Origin: Papilionanthe hookeriana x Papilionanthe teres
Taxonomy: Eukaryota; Streptophyta; Magnoliopsida; Asparagales; Orchidaceae
DNA: 64,000 bases
Direction of reading: 5' to 3'
Assembly (NCBI GenBank): GCA_022702705.1
Contig: CM040423.1
Coordinates: 125,501,852 to 125,565,851, forward strand
The notes beneath the pieces are model-generated. The model saw only the letters and a list, made by a program, of their open reading frames with translations. It had not been told where the DNA came from and made no database searches. Of the stretch, positions 59,291 to 64,000 are shown piece by piece. A program made the position numbers and the translations under genes. The first letter of the stretch is position 1. Each line of letters opens with the position of its first letter.

Positions 59291-61089
59291 TTAAAAGAGT
59301 TTAATAATTTAATTTTAGTTTGATGATTAAGTCTTTTAATATTTTGAATTTGAGTTATCATTTTAATTAAGAATTGAATATTAATGGGATAATTAATTTA
59401 GGGATTTTTAAATCAAAGAATAAATCTCTTCCTAATAATATCCACTATTTTAATAATTCCGATTTTATTATTCTTCCAAATTTAATCCATTATTTAATTA
59501 AAGTTTAATCTTTTTAAAATTGCTTAATGGGTTTCTACCCTTTAATTATTTAAATTTCAATCATCCAAATCAGATTAGGATCAAATATTTTACTTGTTAA
59601 TTTTTTATTAAACCTAAAGTTTTAATTAAGGGTTAAAAAAAAATTAATTACCACTTTACCCTTTAAGCTTAATAATTTCATAACTCACTAAATTGAACTC
59701 AAATGAACTTGAAATTTTTATGTAACTTCACTCATATGTCAATAAAGACATGAGAGGAGAAAATGTGATTTTTCTGTATTTAATTTATTTATATAATTAT
59801 TTTTGGTAGAAAATAGAGATTTTCAAGAAAAATTTAATAACATGACCAAGGGAAAGTTTCTGTCCTTAAGAAAATTAGGGGACATTCCTAATGACCAGAG
59901 GACCACTTGGACCAATTTTGGTGATTTTTTGAATTATATTATTTTTATTATAACTATTTTAAGTTTTGGAGTGTTAATTAATTTAAAAATAAAATAAATG
60001 TTGAAAAATGAATTTTATATTTTTCAAAAATCTCTCTGATATCAAGGAAATCAGAGAATTAAATTTTGCAATTTTCTGATTTTTCTATGATTTATTATAA
60101 TTATTTTAGTGAAAATGCTAGAAAATACATTTTTTTTAATTTTAAAATTACCTTAAAGCTTTAAATTTAATATCTCACTAAATAGACCTAAGAAAAATGT
60201 GGGGCTTGTTCCTAAGTGATTAAAATTCAAAATGTGACATTTTGGTGAATTTTATTATTTTTGTGATTTTTATTATTTTTTAATTATTAAAAATATTAAA
60301 ATATTATTAAAAATCAACTTTTTTAGAAAATTGAAATTTTAATTTTCTTAGGTTCCCCTGATATCGAGAGAGGCTCCAAAACCAATTTGGTGAATTTTTG
60401 AAAGGTATTTTAAAAATTATGAATTTTTAATGTTTAAAATAACTAAGTGGCTTAATCAACCCAATTAGTGGGGCTAACCAAGTCCAATTGACCTCAAACT
60501 TTTATGGTGGATTCCTCCGATCCTAAAGGTCGAGTGGAGAATTGATTTCAAGTCAATTTTATGCATGGTTAACTCTAATTAATTAGAGACCTATTTTGGG
60601 TGTTTAAGCCAATTAGGGTTGTTTTAAATGAACTAACTCAAAACCTATTTTTCCTAGGGTTCTCTAGTCATAAGGAACATCACCAAATTTTCCTAGAATT
60701 TATTTCACAACATGCTATTTATTGGAATTAAAATACTCAAAACAGCAACATGAATTTGAAAAATCAATAACTTTTTATAGGGATGGCCTCTGACTTTGGA
60801 AAATTCAGGGAATGTTCCCAAATTCAGAGGCTTCAAAAGCCCTATGGTCTCATGCCATGGTGAATTTTATACATGCATGGAGAATTAAAAGTATGCAGAG
60901 AGTAAATAAATTATAAAAAATAAAATACTTGATGAAATTAAATGATTTCTTATCCACATTATTCTCCTCTGTTCACTGAGCAAGAGGGTATTTTTATTTT
61001 ATTTTTCTAATTTTTCTACACAGAGTTATGAATTTTTGAAGTTTAGGGAATTAAATAAATAAGAAAATACCCTAATTTTCTATTTATCC

Positions 61090-62160
61090 ACGCGGCGCCA
61101 ACTCATCCTCGGCATCTCCGAAACGCCGCGTGTCGCGCTCCCATTCGATGCCGCCATCTGACTCAGCGCTCCGGGCCCCGCGGTTCTCTTACCGTCTCCT
61201 GGTCCGACGCCATCTGAGCCATCCGTCCGCGCGTGTATTGAATGGACGGCATCCGTTCATCGTCCCCGAGCGTCCTCACCCGAGAGCCGTCCACACTAAA
61301 TCCCTAAGATCTCACTCGATACTCAATGGATTTTCATGTTCTTATGCTCTATGGATTCGTCTTGAAGAGACAAACACATCTATACGGTTATAATGCATTG
61401 AAATTAAGGCATTTGAAATGGAGAATCTCCAGAAGCTCGGGATGAAGAATCAGCTCATACCTTTGCTCAGAGAAGTGTGGCTTCTATCTGAGAGTTGTTG
61501 CACCTTCGATTGGATCCTAGCAAGCTCCGGATGAAGTCTCCGGTGCGGTGAATTGTCTAGATGTGATTTCGACCAAGCCCGATCACAAAGCTTGGAGAGT
61601 CGGAGCAACTGGGTGGCCTGGAGATGGGGCTTTTCTTTGGTGGACACCTTCCCTTGGTGCGGCGAAGGTGTAGAACCAATCAATTTGGGAATTGGCTCAC
61701 TGTGGAGAAGTGTCCTCGTTTTGGGTTGAATTTCGGTTGGGAAATTGGATTTTATCGATAGGGATTAGGGCGAATTGACACTGGGGATCAACCGCTCTAA
61801 AGGTGGAGAAGGGTTTGGAACAATTTTGGCAGAGTTTCGGCAAGGTTTGTGCAACTCTCCTCCATGGCCGTGAGGGTGAGGGGTTTAAATAGGAGAGGCT
61901 GGAGAGCCTTCCAGGGGGAGTTGAGGCATGGGATCAGCTGCTCTGGTGAGGAGAAGAACAACCATAGTGACCATTTGGCATGGGGCAGCTCGGCAAGTGG
62001 GAATTCCAAACTTTGGCTCCTCCCGAGGTCTCGGCCATGGTGTTTTCCGGCGATCCGGGCGGGTGGCCGACAGGCATGGGTCACTCTCGGGTCCGAGTGG
62101 GTCGGGGCTGGAGGTTTGTGCAATCCAATCGGCAATTGCCATGTGTAAAGGCTTTGAATT
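61090..62160 (+). other. GC-rich core of giant LTR copy 2
   Basis: The counterpart of 4,500-5,560. The palindrome is reduced to cgcggcgcc, and TTTAAATAG is retained at 61,884-61,892. Open frames up to 150 codons are not shared in length or frame with copy 1. Confidence 0.35.
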
Positions 62161-64000
62161 AAAATGGAATGGGGAGGGGGTCATTTTGGCCTTAGTTTGG
62201 TCGACCCATTGGTTTGGGTTGGGTGCACCTCCCCATGGCACTGATTTTGGGCTGAGAGGATCGGTTGGGTCGCCGAGGGAGAGTGGTGTGGTCTCTATCC
62301 ATGATGAGGTGGCTAAACATGGTTTAGTGTGTGACATGCTTAAGGTAAAAAATACTTAATGAAAGATTAGGAAAGGGGACCCTCCTTTTACCATTAATGG
62401 CATGGTCACATGTCAAGCCTTCCATGGCTTCATGTGGCTTGTCCATGGCTTGCATGGCTTGTCTTTGGCTTGGGGAAAGTTGAGTCAATTTCATGGAAAT
62501 GGGTTTTAAGAATTTTGGATATTTTGGTGAAAATTTGCATGAAGCTTGATTTGGAATGGTTTAATTGATGATTTTGAAACTTAGGGGTGATTTTGATTAA
62601 ATGGATGATGAGGGGAAGTGCCATGTGGGCTTTGGATGGATTTGGGCTTTTGAATGTGGTGAAGTGGGCTTTTAGGAAAGTTTAAGGGGAATGGGCTTTT
62701 TAATTTTAGGATGGGCATTTGGTTAAAGATTTTGTGAAGAACTTTGTCAAATAAATGTCATAATTGGTTTAGGGATGTTCTATGAAGGGCTTGGAGTCAA
62801 TTTGGTGTGATTTGGAGTTGAATTGGTTTGAATTTGGGTTTATTTGGTAAGTGGGCCTATGTAGGTCCAAGTGGACCAAGTTGGGCTAATGTTGGGCTAG
62901 AGTTGAAATTGATGTAAAACCAATGTTTAGAAATGTTTATGGGAGTGTTTCAAAGAGGTTTTGACTTTGGTTGGGCTTTGATTTTGGGGTTTGGGCTCAT
63001 TTGGGTTAGGTTTGGGTTTAGGTCAAAATAGGGCCTTTTAGCTTTGGGTTGAGTTTGAGTGGGGTTTGGGTCTAAATTTTGGTCAAATCATGTTATTTTT
63101 TTGTTTGTGGGAATGCTAAGGAATATTTAGAAAAGATTTGGGGTTAATTGGAATTGAATTGGGTGAGTTTGGGTTAGGTTTAGGTCATGGGTCCAAATTG
63201 GGCTTTAAGGCCAAAAGTGAGATTGGATCCAAATTTCAATCAAATTGGACTTGGATTTGGTCTAGATTGGTATTGGGGATGTTGAATTGAAGTTTAGAAT
63301 TGAATTGGACCAAAATTGGGGTCAATTGGGTAGGTTTGGTTTGACATTGGGTTCACTTTGGGTTAAAATGGGTCAAATTGGAGGTTTTGACAAAAGTAGG
63401 GTAAATTGACAAAATTGGCCCATGGTGTAGTTGGAAAAAATGAAATTGGGAATATTTGGGATTTTCTGGAATTTTCTGGGAATTTTCTGAATTTTTGGAT
63501 TTTTTGGCAAGAGGGGTATTTTGGGTATTTAGAGGGTATTGGGAGGTATTTTTGGAATTTTTGGTATTTTTGGGTATGGATGATCAATTTAAGTGATGTG
63601 GAAATGTTTGGGAATGATTTTGGAGAATTTTGGGTAATTTGGAAATTTTGAGAAATTTGGGTAATTTTAAGGGTTTTTGGGTAAGGCTAGCGGGTGTAGG
63701 GTCCCGGGGGTCAAAAATTGAAAATTTGGGAAATTGAAAATTTGGGAAATTTAAGATTGGGTGAATTTGAGTGGAGTGAAATCATTTTGGTTGAGCCATG
63801 AAGCCATATCAAGCCCACATGAGCCATGAAGGGACTCATTTGAGGCATTCACTATGTTGTTCCTAACCCTCTTAGCCGAGGGCTTAGGGGTTAAGGATCA
63901 TCCATGTGAATCACCTACATGAGTCGGGAGGTCAAGTTAGGTATGGGTGTGGTTTTAGGAGGTATGTGGAAGTGTAGTGTGTAGGTGTAGTGTATAAGTG

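Larger units (their letters stand above)
56814..64000 (+). mobile_element. Giant LTR-like element, copy 2 (7,187 bp seen, runs off the end)
   Basis: It begins TGTCGGCATATATTTTAGG and follows copy 1 (287-7,649) colinearly over its whole visible length, with point differences and indels, up to the equivalent of about 7,370 in copy 1. The last roughly 280 bp of the unit, and any internal region beyond, lie outside. The five bases before it are ctcca, the expected left target duplication; the right one cannot be seen. It interrupts LINE-7 in its endonuclease. Whether it is a solo LTR or the 5' LTR of a complete element cannot be decided here. Confidence 0.75.

Noticed and set aside
1..64000. tRNA, rRNA, snRNA or host protein-coding genes
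   Set aside because: I saw no cloverleaf-like, rDNA-like or spliced-gene pattern by reading. A tRNAscan or Infernal run would be needed to exclude small RNA genes fully.

Overview
The window is repeat-derived plant nuclear DNA, from an angiosperm with a large, transposon-rich genome. The plant signs are several L1-type LINEs whose ORF1 has a DUF4283 domain plus a CCHC knuckle and whose ORF2 carries a C-terminal RNase H, a gene of the 'putative plant transposon protein' family, very long LTR sequences, and telo-box motifs (TAGGGTTT) in both a satellite and the LINE 5' ends. I cannot name the species. I see no host gene, tRNA, rRNA or CRISPR array. All coding capacity belongs to mobile elements and is broken.

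Layout. (1) 1-11,666: the 3' part of an LTR retrotransposon. Its extra ORF (91-286 plus 7,655-8,616) is split by a 7,363-bp TG...CA element with a 5-bp target duplication, read here as a giant solo LTR (287-7,649). The ORF is followed by an AT-rich stretch, a purine tract and a 1.7-kb LTR (9,928-11,641). (2) 11,744-25,107: about 42 tandem copies of a 320-bp, C-poor satellite in one orientation. A 430-bp spacer with its own short tandem repeats follows, then about 3.4 copies of the same satellite inverted (25,537-26,625). (3) 26,650-54,513: six LINE copies on the minus strand (three full length, three 5'-truncated), each bounded on both sides by (TA)n-rich microsatellite or by AT-rich tandem repeat (45.2-48.25 kb). 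(4) 54,541-56,813: a seventh LINE, on the plus strand, cut by (5) a second copy of the giant LTR-like element that runs off the window end (56,814-64,000).

How the parts fit. The LINEs look like a lineage that repeatedly lands in (TA)n, partly in the tails of earlier copies. Their 3' ends keep a small hairpin whose stem is maintained while its sequence changes. The satellite monomer is itself an internally duplicated unit, and about 95 bp of it aligns colinearly with the 3' part of the giant LTR, suggesting common origin.

Data caution. Repeat copies compared within the window differ systematically at CAG/CTG: CAG becomes CGAG or CGG, and CTG becomes CTCG or CCG. This is not a natural mutation pattern. 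It resembles base-calling error at CHG-methylated cytosines in long reads. Many frameshifts and some missing catalytic residues reported below may therefore be assembly errors, not real decay.
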